Shown piece by piece: positions 46,224 to 54,639 of a stretch of DNA of 64,000 nucleotides. The stretch is taken from positions 5,828,001 through 5,892,000 of the forward strand of contig NZ_RAPV01000001.1 of assembly GCF_003610295.1 (NCBI RefSeq), in the 5' to 3' direction. Under the pieces are notes generated by a model. That model made no database searches. It was not told the origin of the DNA and worked only from the letters and a program-made list of their open reading frames with translations. Within the stretch, counting starts at the first letter, position 1; the number at the start of each line of letters is the position of its first letter. Source of the DNA: Paraburkholderia sp. BL23I1N1. GTDB lineage: Bacteria > Pseudomonadota > Gammaproteobacteria > Burkholderiales > Burkholderiaceae. Made by a program: the position numbers and the translations under genes.

Positions 46224-46784
46224 CGGAATAGTCCAGTCCGGGATCAGAAAAAATCATCGCGTGGGCATGCAGCGTTGCGTGCCAGCACGCTCATCGAGCC
46301 CACAGCATACGCGATCAGAAGTTTCCGTACGAGTTGCACAAAGGCGAACGTGCATGCGTTTCGCTCATGACCCGCCGTCAGTTCCGGCCTGTGCGCCATC
46401 GCTTGCACCGATTCAGGGCGCGCCCCGCCGGACACCGCACCAGAACCGAGCTTTCCTCATACCTCGCGCTCGCTCTTCTGCGCAAAATAATCATGGACGT
46501 TAACCCGGATAAGCCACTGGATTGGCGTTCCCGTTGATCGCAGCGAAGCCGCCGCTAGCGTCGCACCGCAGCCGGCCCATGAGATTCCGTCATGCGCTCC
46601 ATGCGCATATTTCGTTTGTTGGGGGATTTTGGCAAACCTAGAGTGCATCCACACGCAACGCATCCGGTATCGCGTGAGGTTGGGTTCCGAGGTTGGGTAC
46701 AGCAAGCAGCGCAAATGAGCGATGCAGCAGCAGCGGTCAGAGCGAATATCACCAGGCAACAGGCGTTCAACACAGGAGACCGCC
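46224..46784. other. Divergent intergenic region, LysR / ABC transporter
   Basis: 561 bp without a credible gene. It should contain the promoters of the LysR gene and of the transporter operon. No clear site found by eye. Confidence 0.4.
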
Positions 46785-47880
46785 ATGCAAGAGATCAAAC
46801 GGGGTAGAAGGCAGGCCATCAAGGCGATCGGCACGGCGCTCGCGGCATCTGCATTACCGATGCCATTCATCAATCTGCGCGCACAGGAACACAACTTCTC
46901 CGGCAAGACACTGCGCCTGCTGACCTGGTCGGACGACACCGGCGCCGCCGCGTTGCGCAACATCGCCGCCACGTTCACGGCAAAGACCGGCGCGAAGGTC
47001 ATTGCCGATCGCGCCGACGGCACCTCCGGCATGGTCGCCAAGGTCAAGGCCGCGGGCGATCGCCCCACTTTACGACGTCATCACGCTGGCCGGTGTCGGC
47101 GCGGCGGGTCTCGGCGACGCGGGTCTCCTGATGAAACCCGATCTCGACAAGCTGCCGAACCTGAAGGACGTCGCACCGCAATACCGCACGGGCGCGAACG
47201 GCTTCGGCGTGGGCTATCTGCTGTGGTCGGATGGCTTGATCTACAACACGTCGACGGTCAAGACAGCACCTTCATCGTACGAAGCGCTGTGGGACCCGAA
47301 ATACGCCGGACGCCTGTTCCTGCCGCCGCCCGAATGGGCCGAAGCGGTGGACCTCGCGATCATCGCCGCAAAGATGAACGGCGGCTCGCAGCAGAACATC
47401 GAGCCGGGCTTCAAGAAGCTGATGCAACTGAAAGAGCACGTCATGACGCTCGGCGAGAACCCGAACCAGGTGGCCGATCTGTTCCGCACCGGTTCGCTCG
47501 ATATTGGCGGCATTTACTCGCCGGCCTTTTTCCCGGACCAGATCCGCAAGCCCGAGTACAAAATGGGCGTGACGTACGGCATGAAGGAAGGCTTCGCCAC
47601 GCAACTGATGTTCACCGTGATCCCGAAGTCGCATCCCGCCGACAGCGATCTGATTCACGCCTTCATCAACCATTCGCTCGACGCCGGCGTGCAAGGCCGC
47701 ATGGCCGCCGACGTGCTGAACGGCCCGGTCAATTCGAAAGCGGTGATTCCGGCTGAGAGCCGCGCGTTCGTGCCGAGCCCGCAGCAGATCGCCGAGAAAG
47801 CGATCCTGCATGACGACAAGGCGCTCGCCGTCGTGCAGCCGGCGTGGATCAAGCGCTACACCGAAATTTTCTCGGCATGA
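46785..47880 (+). pseudogene. Polyamine-type ABC substrate-binding protein, frameshifted
   Basis: Start ATG 46785 follows AGGAGAC. The N-terminus carries a twin-arginine-like signal (GRRQAIKAIG) and then KTLRLLTWSDDTGAAAL, AKTGAKV, GTSGMVAKVKAAGDR. At 47063-47066 a run of four C contains one base too many: the frame moves and continues as LYDVITLAGVG onward to 47880 (NGFGVGYLLWSDGLIYN, GGIYSPAFFP). Removing one C restores a ~364-residue PotD/extracellular solute-binding family 1 protein. Either a real inactivating mutation or a sequencing error; the rest of the operon is intact. Confidence 0.85.
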
Positions 47881-48896
47881 GCGCGATGCTCGCGCGCTTT
47901 TCGCGGCGTGCCTCATCGGTATCAGGCGCGGTATCAGGCGCGGTATCAGGCGCAATGCCGGACGCGACACCGGATGAGTCATCGGGCGGGGCTTCCGGCT
48001 CGCCCGGCGCCGCGTCCGGCGCACCGGACGGGCAGGCGTCCACGGCGCTCGCAAAAGCGCGCCCCTGGCTTCTGCTCGCACCGATCCTGCTGTTTCTCGC
48101 CATACTCGGCGCGGCCGCGCTCGTCGTGCTGCGTATGAGTTTCGGCACCCAGGGCAACGAATGGCATGGCTTCACGCTGCAGAACTATGCCGACCTCCTC
48201 GACGGCTATTTCCTCAAGTCGTTGTGGCTCACGTTGAGGCTCGCGTTCCAAAGCATGATCTGCGCGGTGCTGCTGGCCATTCCCGTCGCCCTGGCGATGG
48301 CGCGCACCAAGTCACGGCTCGCGCGGCGGCTGCTGCTGGCGGGCGTGCTGCTGCCCTTGCTCGTCAATCTGCTGCTGCAAGGTTATGGCTGGCTGATCAT
48401 TCTCGGCCCGGCCGGCTTGCTCAATCACGCGCTGCTCGGCAGCGGCCTCGTCGAGCGCCCGGTGATGTGGCTGTATCGCGAACACGGCGTGCTGCTCGGT
48501 TTGATTCAGACGGCGTTTCCGCTGGCCGTCCTGCCGTTGTCGAGCGCGATGCGCGCGGTCTCGAGCTCGTATGAAGAAGCCGCAGCCACGCTCGGCGCGA
48601 CGCGCTGGCAAACGCTGCGTCATGTGTTGCTGCCGCTCGCCATGCCGGGACTCGTGTCGGGCGCCCTGCTCGTGTTCGCCTACAACGCCAGCGCCTTCGC
48701 CGTGCCTCTCCTGCTCGGCGGACGCCGCGTGCCGATGCTCGCGGTATTGGTCCACGACCAGGTCGCGCCCCTGCTGAACTGGCCCGCCGCGTCCGCATCG
48801 GGCGTCGTATTGATGATCGCGACGCTCACCGTGATGGCGCTGTCGCAGCGCCTCGTGCGCCGCACGCAACATCTTGCCGAGGAGCCTCACGCATGA
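47877..48896 (+). CDS. ABC transporter permease, PotB-like
   Basis: 339 residues; ATG at 47877 overlaps the preceding stop (ATGA). An unusual ~50-residue Ser/Gly/Ala-rich N-terminus precedes six membrane segments. The EAA loop is SSYEEAAATLGATRWQTLRHVLLPL. Together with 48893-49780 it forms the membrane channel of a polyamine-family importer. The N-terminal extension includes a 12-bp triplet repeat (47918-47953). Confidence 0.88.
   Translation: MSAMLARFSRRASSVSGAVSGAVSGAMPDATPDESSGGASGSPGAASGAPDGQASTALAKARPWLLLAPILLFLAILGAAALVVLRMSFGTQGNEWHGFTLQNYADLLDGYFLKSLWLTLRLAFQSMICAVLLAIPVALAMARTKSRLARRLLLAGVLLPLLVNLLLQGYGWLIILGPAGLLNHALLGSGLVERPVMWLYREHGVLLGLIQTAFPLAVLPLSSAMRAVSSSYEEAAATLGATRWQTLRHVLLPLAMPGLVSGALLVFAYNASAFAVPLLLGGRRVPMLAVLVHDQVAPLLNWPAASASGVVLMIATLTVMALSQRLVRRTQHLAEEPHA
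47918..47953 (+). repeat. Three tandem copies of a 12-bp unit
   Basis: GGTATCAGGCGC repeated three times without change at 47918, 47930 and 47942, inside the permease N-terminus. In frame, it encodes a repeated Val-Ser-Gly-Ala unit. Confidence 0.9.
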
Positions 48897-49780
48897 GCAC
48901 GCCGATCCAGACTCCGCGCCTTCCAGGTTCACCACGCCTGCCGCGTTTGCCCATGACCATGACCATGCCCGGCCAGCTCGGCAAGGCCACCGCGCTACTC
49001 GCCGCCGTCGTGCTGTTTCTCGCCGCGCTGCCAATTCTGACGATGATCACGATGTCGTTCAGCGCGGCCGACACGCTCGAATTCCCGCCGCACGCCTACG
49101 GATTGCATTGGTATCGCGCGGCGTGGCACAGCTTCGTCTCGCCGGATGCAAGCGACTCGCTCTCGATGGGTGCCGCGCTCAGCACGAGCCTGATCGTCGC
49201 GCTCTCGACAATGGTCATCGCCACGCTCGTCTCGGTGCCCGCCGCCTACGCGCTGAGCCGCTATCGCTTTCGCGGCAAACCCGCGGTCGAACAACTGGTG
49301 GCCTTGCCGCTCGTCTATCCGCTCGTGATGCTCGGTTTGTCGCTACTGCTGGTGTTCAACGTGCTGCCGGTGGAACTCGGCGTATTCCGCCTGATCATCG
49401 CGCATGTGATTCTGGCGCTGCCGTTCACCGTGAAAAACTGCGCGGCCTCGGTGGCCTCGATCGGCCCGGAGTTCGAGGAAGCCGCCTGCGTGATGGGCGC
49501 GAGCCCGAGCCGCGCGCTGATCGACGTGATCCTGCCGCTCATGCGCCCCGGCATTCTCGCCGGCATGCTGTTCGCGTTCATCGTCTCGTTCAACGAATTC
49601 ACGGTGACCTTCTTCCTGTACGGCATCGACACGATGACGCTGCCGGTGTGGCTCTACAGCCGCACGGTGTCGTCGCTCGATCCGACGGTGTTCTGTTTCG
49701 CCGTTTTCATTGTCGCGATCGACTTTGCGCTGATCTGGCTGCTCGAAAAGCTGATCGGCGACGAAGGGGTGGCGCTTTGA
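48893..49780 (+). CDS. ABC transporter permease, PotC-like
   Basis: 295 residues, six membrane segments, EAA loop PEFEEAACVMGASPSRALIDVILPL. It overlaps the first permease by ATGA. Partner subunit of the same importer. Confidence 0.9.
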   Translation: MSTPIQTPRLPGSPRLPRLPMTMTMPGQLGKATALLAAVVLFLAALPILTMITMSFSAADTLEFPPHAYGLHWYRAAWHSFVSPDASDSLSMGAALSTSLIVALSTMVIATLVSVPAAYALSRYRFRGKPAVEQLVALPLVYPLVMLGLSLLLVFNVLPVELGVFRLIIAHVILALPFTVKNCAASVASIGPEFEEAACVMGASPSRALIDVILPLMRPGILAGMLFAFIVSFNEFTVTFFLYGIDTMTLPVWLYSRTVSSLDPTVFCFAVFIVAIDFALIWLLEKLIGDEGVAL

Positions 49781-49829
49781 CCGCCCTTCCGATTCGTGCT
49801 GCGTTGATGTCTTTTTGCTGGAGCATTCG

Positions 49830-50903
49830 ATGACCCATCTGACCTTGCAGGCCGTGACCAAGCGCTTCAACGCGGCCTACGCCGTCGACAGCGTCGATCT
49901 GAGCGTGCCCGACGGCAAGCTGGTGTGCTTTCTCGGGCCGTCCGGCTGCGGCAAGACCACGCTCTTGCGGATGATCGCCGGGCTGGAGACGCCGAGCTCG
50001 GGCAGCATCAACTTCGCCGGCCGCGACATCACGAATCTGCCCGCCAATCGGCGCGACTTCGGCATGGTGTTTCAGTCGCTCGCGCTGTTTCCGCATATGG
50101 CGGTCGCGCAGAACGTCGCGTATCCGCTCAAGCTGCGCAAGACCGCGAAAGACGCGCAAGCGCGCCGCGTTGCTGAATTACTGGAACTGATCCAGTTGCC
50201 GCACATGGCGAACCGGCCCGTCACGCAACTCTCCGGCGGCCAGCGGCAACGCGTGGCGATTGCGCGTGCCATCGCGTCGCAACCGAAACTGCTGTTGCTC
50301 GACGAGCCGCTCTCCGCGCTCGACGCCAAACTGCGCGAAGCAATGCAGGTCGAAATCCGCCTGCTGCAACAACGTCTCGGCATCACGACGATCATGGTCA
50401 CCCACGATCAGCGCGAGGCGATGACGATGGCCGACGAGATCGTCGTGATGGAGAAAGGCCGGATTGCGCAAGTCGGCAAACCGCTCGATATTTATCGCGA
50501 CCCGGTCAGCGAATTCGTGGCTGACTTCATCGGGCTCGGCAACATCCTGCCGGTCACTTACGATGGCGCGGGCGCCGTCAGTCTGCCGGGCGGCAGGCGC
50601 ATTGCCGTGGCGCAACCGGCGCGCGTGCCGGCGTCCAACAGTGATATTCGCCTGCTGATCCGCCCGGAAGACGTGTGTGTCAAATTGGCGTCCGACAATG
50701 CCGGGCAGAATCGGCTGGCGGGCACGGTGACGTTTATCCGCGACGTGGGGGCGTCGCTCGAAGCAACGATCGATTGCGCGGGTTTTACCCTGACTGCCGC
50801 GACCACGCCGCGCGAAACACCGGGGCTGACGCTCGGCATGCCGGTGCTCGCAGAATTGCCACCTCATGCGTGCAAACTGATCGCCGCTCGCGCGGCATAT
50901 TGA
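49830..50903 (+). CDS. ABC transporter ATP-binding protein, PotA-like
   Basis: 357 residues: Walker A GPSGCGKTT, Q-loop, signature LSGGQRQRVAIARA, Walker B LLLLDEPLSALD, switch His in THDQ, then a C-terminal TOBE/OB domain. Energises import for the 47877/48893 permeases. ATG 49830 with GGAG seven bases upstream is preferred over a TTG five codons earlier. Confidence 0.93.
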   Translation: MTHLTLQAVTKRFNAAYAVDSVDLSVPDGKLVCFLGPSGCGKTTLLRMIAGLETPSSGSINFAGRDITNLPANRRDFGMVFQSLALFPHMAVAQNVAYPLKLRKTAKDAQARRVAELLELIQLPHMANRPVTQLSGGQRQRVAIARAIASQPKLLLLDEPLSALDAKLREAMQVEIRLLQQRLGITTIMVTHDQREAMTMADEIVVMEKGRIAQVGKPLDIYRDPVSEFVADFIGLGNILPVTYDGAGAVSLPGGRRIAVAQPARVPASNSDIRLLIRPEDVCVKLASDNAGQNRLAGTVTFIRDVGASLEATIDCAGFTLTAATTPRETPGLTLGMPVLAELPPHACKLIAARAAY

Positions 50904-50956
50904 AAAGCTCACACTGAAGCCCATTCCAATACCGAGTTTTCGACAGAGGAAAGACC

Positions 50957-51781
50957 ATGAATCAGCCGCAAGTTACCCAATCGAACGCACGCCGCGTCTT
51001 CGCCACGCTCGCCGCGACACTCGCCTTCACCGGCCTCGGCGCACTGTGCGGCTTTTCGTCGGCCGCCCATGCCGACGCGCTCGACAATATCGCCAAGTCC
51101 GGCACGGTCCGCATCGGCGTCTTCGAGGACTACCCGCCGTTCGGCTCGATCGGCCCGGACATGAAGCCGATGGGCTACGACATCGACGTCGCCAACCTGA
51201 TCGGCAAAGCGCTCAACGCGAAAGTCGAACTCGTGCAGGTGACGGGCGACAACCGCATGGCCTACCTCGCCGACCACAAGGCTGACATGCTGCTTTCAGT
51301 CGGTCAGACGCCGGAACGCGAAAAGGTGATCGACTTCTCGCAGCCCTATGCGCCCTACTACCTCGCCGTGTTCGGTCCGAAGACGCTGCCCGTGAAGACC
51401 GCCGCCGACCTCGCCGGCAAGTCGATTTCGGTCGCGCGCGGCACGCTGGAAGACCTGAGCGTCAGCAAAATCGCGCCGCCCAGCGCGACCATCAAAAGAT
51501 TCGACGATCCTAACGGCGCAATTTCGGCGTTTCTTTCTGGTCAGGTACAGTTGATGGTAGTCGGCAACGACGTCGGCGCAACCATTCTCGCGCGTCATCC
51601 GGCGAACGATCCCGAGCAGAAGTTCTCGCTGTTCAGCTCGCCGGATCACGTCGGTTTGAACAAGAACGAACCGCGCCTGAAGCAGAAAGTCGACGAAACG
51701 ATTGCCAAGGCTCGCAAAGACGGCACGATGAACGCGATTTCGCAGAAATGGCTGCGTGCGCCGCTGCCGGCCGACCTCTAA
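50957..51781 (+). CDS. Polar amino-acid ABC substrate-binding protein
   Basis: 274 residues: signal peptide (cut near AHA|DAL), then the family 3 binding fold: IAKSGTVRIGVFEDYPPFG, GYDIDVANLIGKAL, TGDNRMAYLADHKADML, FSQPY. Periplasmic capture of an amino acid or related compound. It is followed by a stable hairpin and two permease genes. Confidence 0.92.
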   Translation: MNQPQVTQSNARRVFATLAATLAFTGLGALCGFSSAAHADALDNIAKSGTVRIGVFEDYPPFGSIGPDMKPMGYDIDVANLIGKALNAKVELVQVTGDNRMAYLADHKADMLLSVGQTPEREKVIDFSQPYAPYYLAVFGPKTLPVKTAADLAGKSISVARGTLEDLSVSKIAPPSATIKRFDDPNGAISAFLSGQVQLMVVGNDVGATILARHPANDPEQKFSLFSSPDHVGLNKNEPRLKQKVDETIAKARKDGTMNAISQKWLRAPLPADL

Positions 51782-51794
51782 ATCTTTTTTGCGT

Positions 51795-51828
51795 GGGCGC
51801 CCCGAAGGTGATTTCCTTCAGGGCGCCC
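51795..51828 (+). promoter_or_regulatory. Intergenic hairpin between binding protein and permeases
   Basis: A 14-bp stem with one G-T type pair: GGGCGCCCCGAAGG (51795-51808), 6-base loop, CCTTCAGGGCGCCC (51815-51828). No T-tract follows, so it is more likely an mRNA-stabilising element or partial attenuator keeping the binding protein more abundant than the permeases. Confidence 0.6.
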
Positions 51829-51861
51829 GCTGGAGTTTGACCTCACGATGAGCGCCACCTC

Positions 51862-52611
51862 ATGAGCTATGCGTTCGATTTCAGCGGCTTCGGCCTCTAT
51901 GCGGGGCTGCTCGCGCACGGCGTCGCCGTCACGCTGGGGCTGACCGCTGTATCCACCGCGCTCGGCGGCCTTGTCGGCATTGGCGGCGCGGGCATCGCGG
52001 TGGCCGGCCCAAAGTGGGCGCGCTGGGTCATCGCGACTTACGTCGAGCTGATCCGCAATACGCCCTTCATCGTGCAGTTGTTCTTCATCTTCTTCGGCTT
52101 GCCGAGCCTCGGCATTCATATCGACGAAGTACAAGCCGCGATTCTGGCAATGACCGTCAATCTCGGCGCGTACGCGATCGAGATCGTGCGCGCCGGTATC
52201 GATTCGATTCCGCGCGGCCAGGTGCAGGCGGCACAAGCACTCGGCCTGCATGGACGGCAAATATTCCGCTACGTCGTGCTGCCGCAGGCGATCGCCAACG
52301 TGTTTCCCGCGTTGTTGAGCCAGGTGCTGATCGTGATGCTCGGCTCGGCGGTGGTCTCGCAGATCTCGGTGCCCGACCTGACCTACGCGGCCAACTTCAT
52401 CCAGTCGCGCAACTTCCGCTCGTTCGAGAGCTACGTGATCATCACCGCGACGTATCTGGTGTTGTCGATCGTGCTGCGGCAACTCATGAACCGGCTCGGC
52501 CGCAACCTCTTCGCGGGCCGCGCGGCTCGCGGGAGCAGCGGCAGCGCGCCGCGTAACTGGCGCAATCGCCTGATGTGGCGCGCTGCCCGCACTCTGCCGA
52601 CGGAGCGTTGA
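51862..52611 (+). CDS. Amino-acid ABC transporter permease
   Basis: 249 residues, HisM/GlnP family: YVELIRNTPFIVQLFFIFFG, then the EAA loop AAQALGLHGRQIFRYVVLPQ. Membrane component of the importer fed by the 50957 protein. Confidence 0.92.
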   Translation: MSYAFDFSGFGLYAGLLAHGVAVTLGLTAVSTALGGLVGIGGAGIAVAGPKWARWVIATYVELIRNTPFIVQLFFIFFGLPSLGIHIDEVQAAILAMTVNLGAYAIEIVRAGIDSIPRGQVQAAQALGLHGRQIFRYVVLPQAIANVFPALLSQVLIVMLGSAVVSQISVPDLTYAANFIQSRNFRSFESYVIITATYLVLSIVLRQLMNRLGRNLFAGRAARGSSGSAPRNWRNRLMWRAARTLPTER

Positions 52612-52613
52612 TC

Positions 52614-53270
52614 ATGGTCGAATTCACCCTGTGGGACATCGCCCGCAATCTGTTGCTCGCCGCCCGTTGGACGGTTCTGTTGTCGCTGATCGCGTTTGTC
52701 GGCGGCGGCATTGTCGGGCTGATCCTGCTCGCGATGCGCGTGTCGCCGTTGCCGTGGCTGCGGCGGATCGTTGTGGTGTATGTGGAAGTTTTTCAGGGCA
52801 CGCCCTTGCTGATGCAACTGTTCCTCGCGTTCTTCGGCCTGCCCTTGCTGGGTGTCGACGTCTCGCCCTGGGTTGCGGCGGCCGTCACGCTGACGCTTTA
52901 TACGAGCGCCTATCTGGTCGATATCTGGCGCGGCTGCGTAGAAGCCGTGCCGCGTGGCCAGTGGGCCGCCGGGGCGAGTCTGGGCATGACCTTCAGCCAG
53001 CAACTGCGCTACATCATCTGGCCGCAGGCGCTGAAGATCGCCGTGGCGCCGACGGTCGGTTTCCTTGTGCAGGTGGTGAAGAGCACGGCGCTCGCGTCGA
53101 TCATCGGCTTCACGGAATTGACCAAGACCGGCACGATGATCACGAACGCCGCATTTCGCCCGTTCCCGATCTACGGCATGGTCGCGATGATTTACTTCGC
53201 GATGTGCTTCCCGTTGACTTGGTACGCGCGGGTGCTGGAGAAACGGCAGAAGGTGGGGCAGCACCGCTGA
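52614..53270 (+). CDS. Amino-acid ABC transporter permease
   Basis: 218 residues from MVEFTLW (52614); the frame to 52575 is overlap with the previous gene. HisM/GlnP family: VYVEVFQGTPLLMQLFLAFFG, AGASLGMTFSQQLRYIIWPQ. Second membrane subunit. No ATPase gene of the amino-acid class follows; the transcript ends at the terminator at 53290. Confidence 0.92.
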   Translation: MVEFTLWDIARNLLLAARWTVLLSLIAFVGGGIVGLILLAMRVSPLPWLRRIVVVYVEVFQGTPLLMQLFLAFFGLPLLGVDVSPWVAAAVTLTLYTSAYLVDIWRGCVEAVPRGQWAAGASLGMTFSQQLRYIIWPQALKIAVAPTVGFLVQVVKSTALASIIGFTELTKTGTMITNAAFRPFPIYGMVAMIYFAMCFPLTWYARVLEKRQKVGQHR

Positions 53271-53289
53271 CACGTTCTTCAGGCCAGTA

Positions 53290-53328
53290 AAAAAGCGGCA
53301 ACCGTGCAAGACGGTTGCCGCTTTTTTT
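53290..53328. terminator. Bidirectional terminator
   Basis: Stem AAGCGGCAACCGT/ACGGTTGCCGCTT around a 5-base loop (53293-53323), T-run on both strands. Ends the ABC operon (plus) and the cytochrome operon (minus). Confidence 0.9.
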
Positions 53329-53346
53329 GTTGACGGACCGGTGCTC

Positions 53347-54627
53347 CTATCGAGCCGCCTGGGTCGACTTGCGCAACTTCGCCACGTCGGCCGCCGAGAC
53401 CGCCGATCCACCGTTATGCCACCCGGCACGCACGAAGGTCAGGACATCGGCGATCTGCTGGTCGTTGAGCACCGGCGCGTACTTCGGCATTGGATACGGC
53501 GCCGGAATACCGCCGATCACCAGATCCTCCGTACCGTTCAGCGTCACATTGATCAGCGACGACGGATCCTTCTCCAGCACGTTCGGATTGCCGGCCAACG
53601 GCGCCAGCATCGGCGCAAAGCCGCGCCCGTCGACGCCATGGCAGTGCATGCAATACGCCGTATAGACGCGCGCACCGGCATCGTTCGCGGGACGGTTCAA
53701 CGACACCTTCGTCGCTTGTGGGTCGTACGTATAAGGCGGCGCGCCACTGCCGCCCGCCGGCGGCAGCGACTTCAGGTACGCGGACATCGCGGCGATGTCA
53801 GTGTCGTTCATGCCCTGCGTGCTGTTGTTGATCACGCTGGTCATCGAACCGAATGCCGATGCATGGCGATTGGCGCCGGTCTTCAGGAACGCCTGCAGAT
53901 CCTGATCGTTCCAGCGACCCAGGCCGACGTTGTGCTCGCCGGTCAGGTTCGCCGCGAACCAGCCATCCAGCAGGCCGCCCGTCAGGAACGCGCTGCCGCT
54001 TTCATCCAGCGCCTTCTCCTGGAACGCAATGCCGCGCGGCGTATGACACGAGCCGCAGTGTCCCAGGCCCTGAATGAGATACGCACCGCGATTCCACGCC
54101 ACGTCTTTGCCCGGCTTGTCCTGGTAGGCGCCCTTCTCCAGAAACACCATGTTCCAGAACTTCAGCGGCCAGCGCATGTTCAACGGCCATTTGATGTCCG
54201 GCTCGCGGTTCGCCTGCTGCACCGGGGCCACGCCGCTCATGAAGTACGCGTACAGCGCTTTCATGTCGTCGTCGTTGACCTTCGCATACGACGGATACGG
54301 CATCGCCGGATACAGGTTGTGACCGTCTTTCGCGACACCCTCGCGCATCGCTTTCGCAAACTCCTCTTCCGTGTAATTGCCGATGCCGGTTTGCTGATCC
54401 GGCGTGATGTTGGTGGTGTAGATCTGGCCCATCGGCGTGGTCATCGGCAGGCCGCCCGCGAACGGCTTGCCCTTCGGCGCCGTATGACAGGCGACGCAAT
54501 CGCCAACCTTTGCCAGATAGGCGCCGCGCTGCACCAGTGCCTGATCCGCCGCTTGCGCCGGGGTTTGCGTCAGGAACGGCAATGCCACGCACAGTGCCGC
54601 GCCGAAACCCTTGAGTGTGTTGTTCAT
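53347..54627 (-). CDS. Triple-haem cytochrome c subunit of a molybdenum dehydrogenase
   Basis: 426 residues: signal peptide (cut near AQA|ADQ) and three c-type haem sites CVACH, CGSCH and CMHCH. Same architecture as the membrane-bound cytochrome c subunits of alcohol, gluconate and aldehyde dehydrogenases. It takes electrons from the partner molybdoenzyme (54640-56892) to the respiratory chain in the periplasm. Follows that gene by 12 bp. Confidence 0.92.
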   Translation of the reverse strand: MNNTLKGFGAALCVALPFLTQTPAQAADQALVQRGAYLAKVGDCVACHTAPKGKPFAGGLPMTTPMGQIYTTNITPDQQTGIGNYTEEEFAKAMREGVAKDGHNLYPAMPYPSYAKVNDDDMKALYAYFMSGVAPVQQANREPDIKWPLNMRWPLKFWNMVFLEKGAYQDKPGKDVAWNRGAYLIQGLGHCGSCHTPRGIAFQEKALDESGSAFLTGGLLDGWFAANLTGEHNVGLGRWNDQDLQAFLKTGANRHASAFGSMTSVINNSTQGMNDTDIAAMSAYLKSLPPAGGSGAPPYTYDPQATKVSLNRPANDAGARVYTAYCMHCHGVDGRGFAPMLAPLAGNPNVLEKDPSSLINVTLNGTEDLVIGGIPAPYPMPKYAPVLNDQQIADVLTFVRAGWHNGGSAVSAADVAKLRKSTQAAR

Positions 54628-54639
54628 GGTGGTCTCTAG

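Noticed and set aside
44059..46257. A 732-codon open frame on the minus strand
   Set aside because: Runs antisense through chaA and in another frame through the LysR gene; low-complexity Arg/Gln/His composition.
47063..47066. Programmed frameshift
   Set aside because: Binding proteins of this family are not known to use one, and only a plain C-run is present; mutation or sequencing error is simpler.
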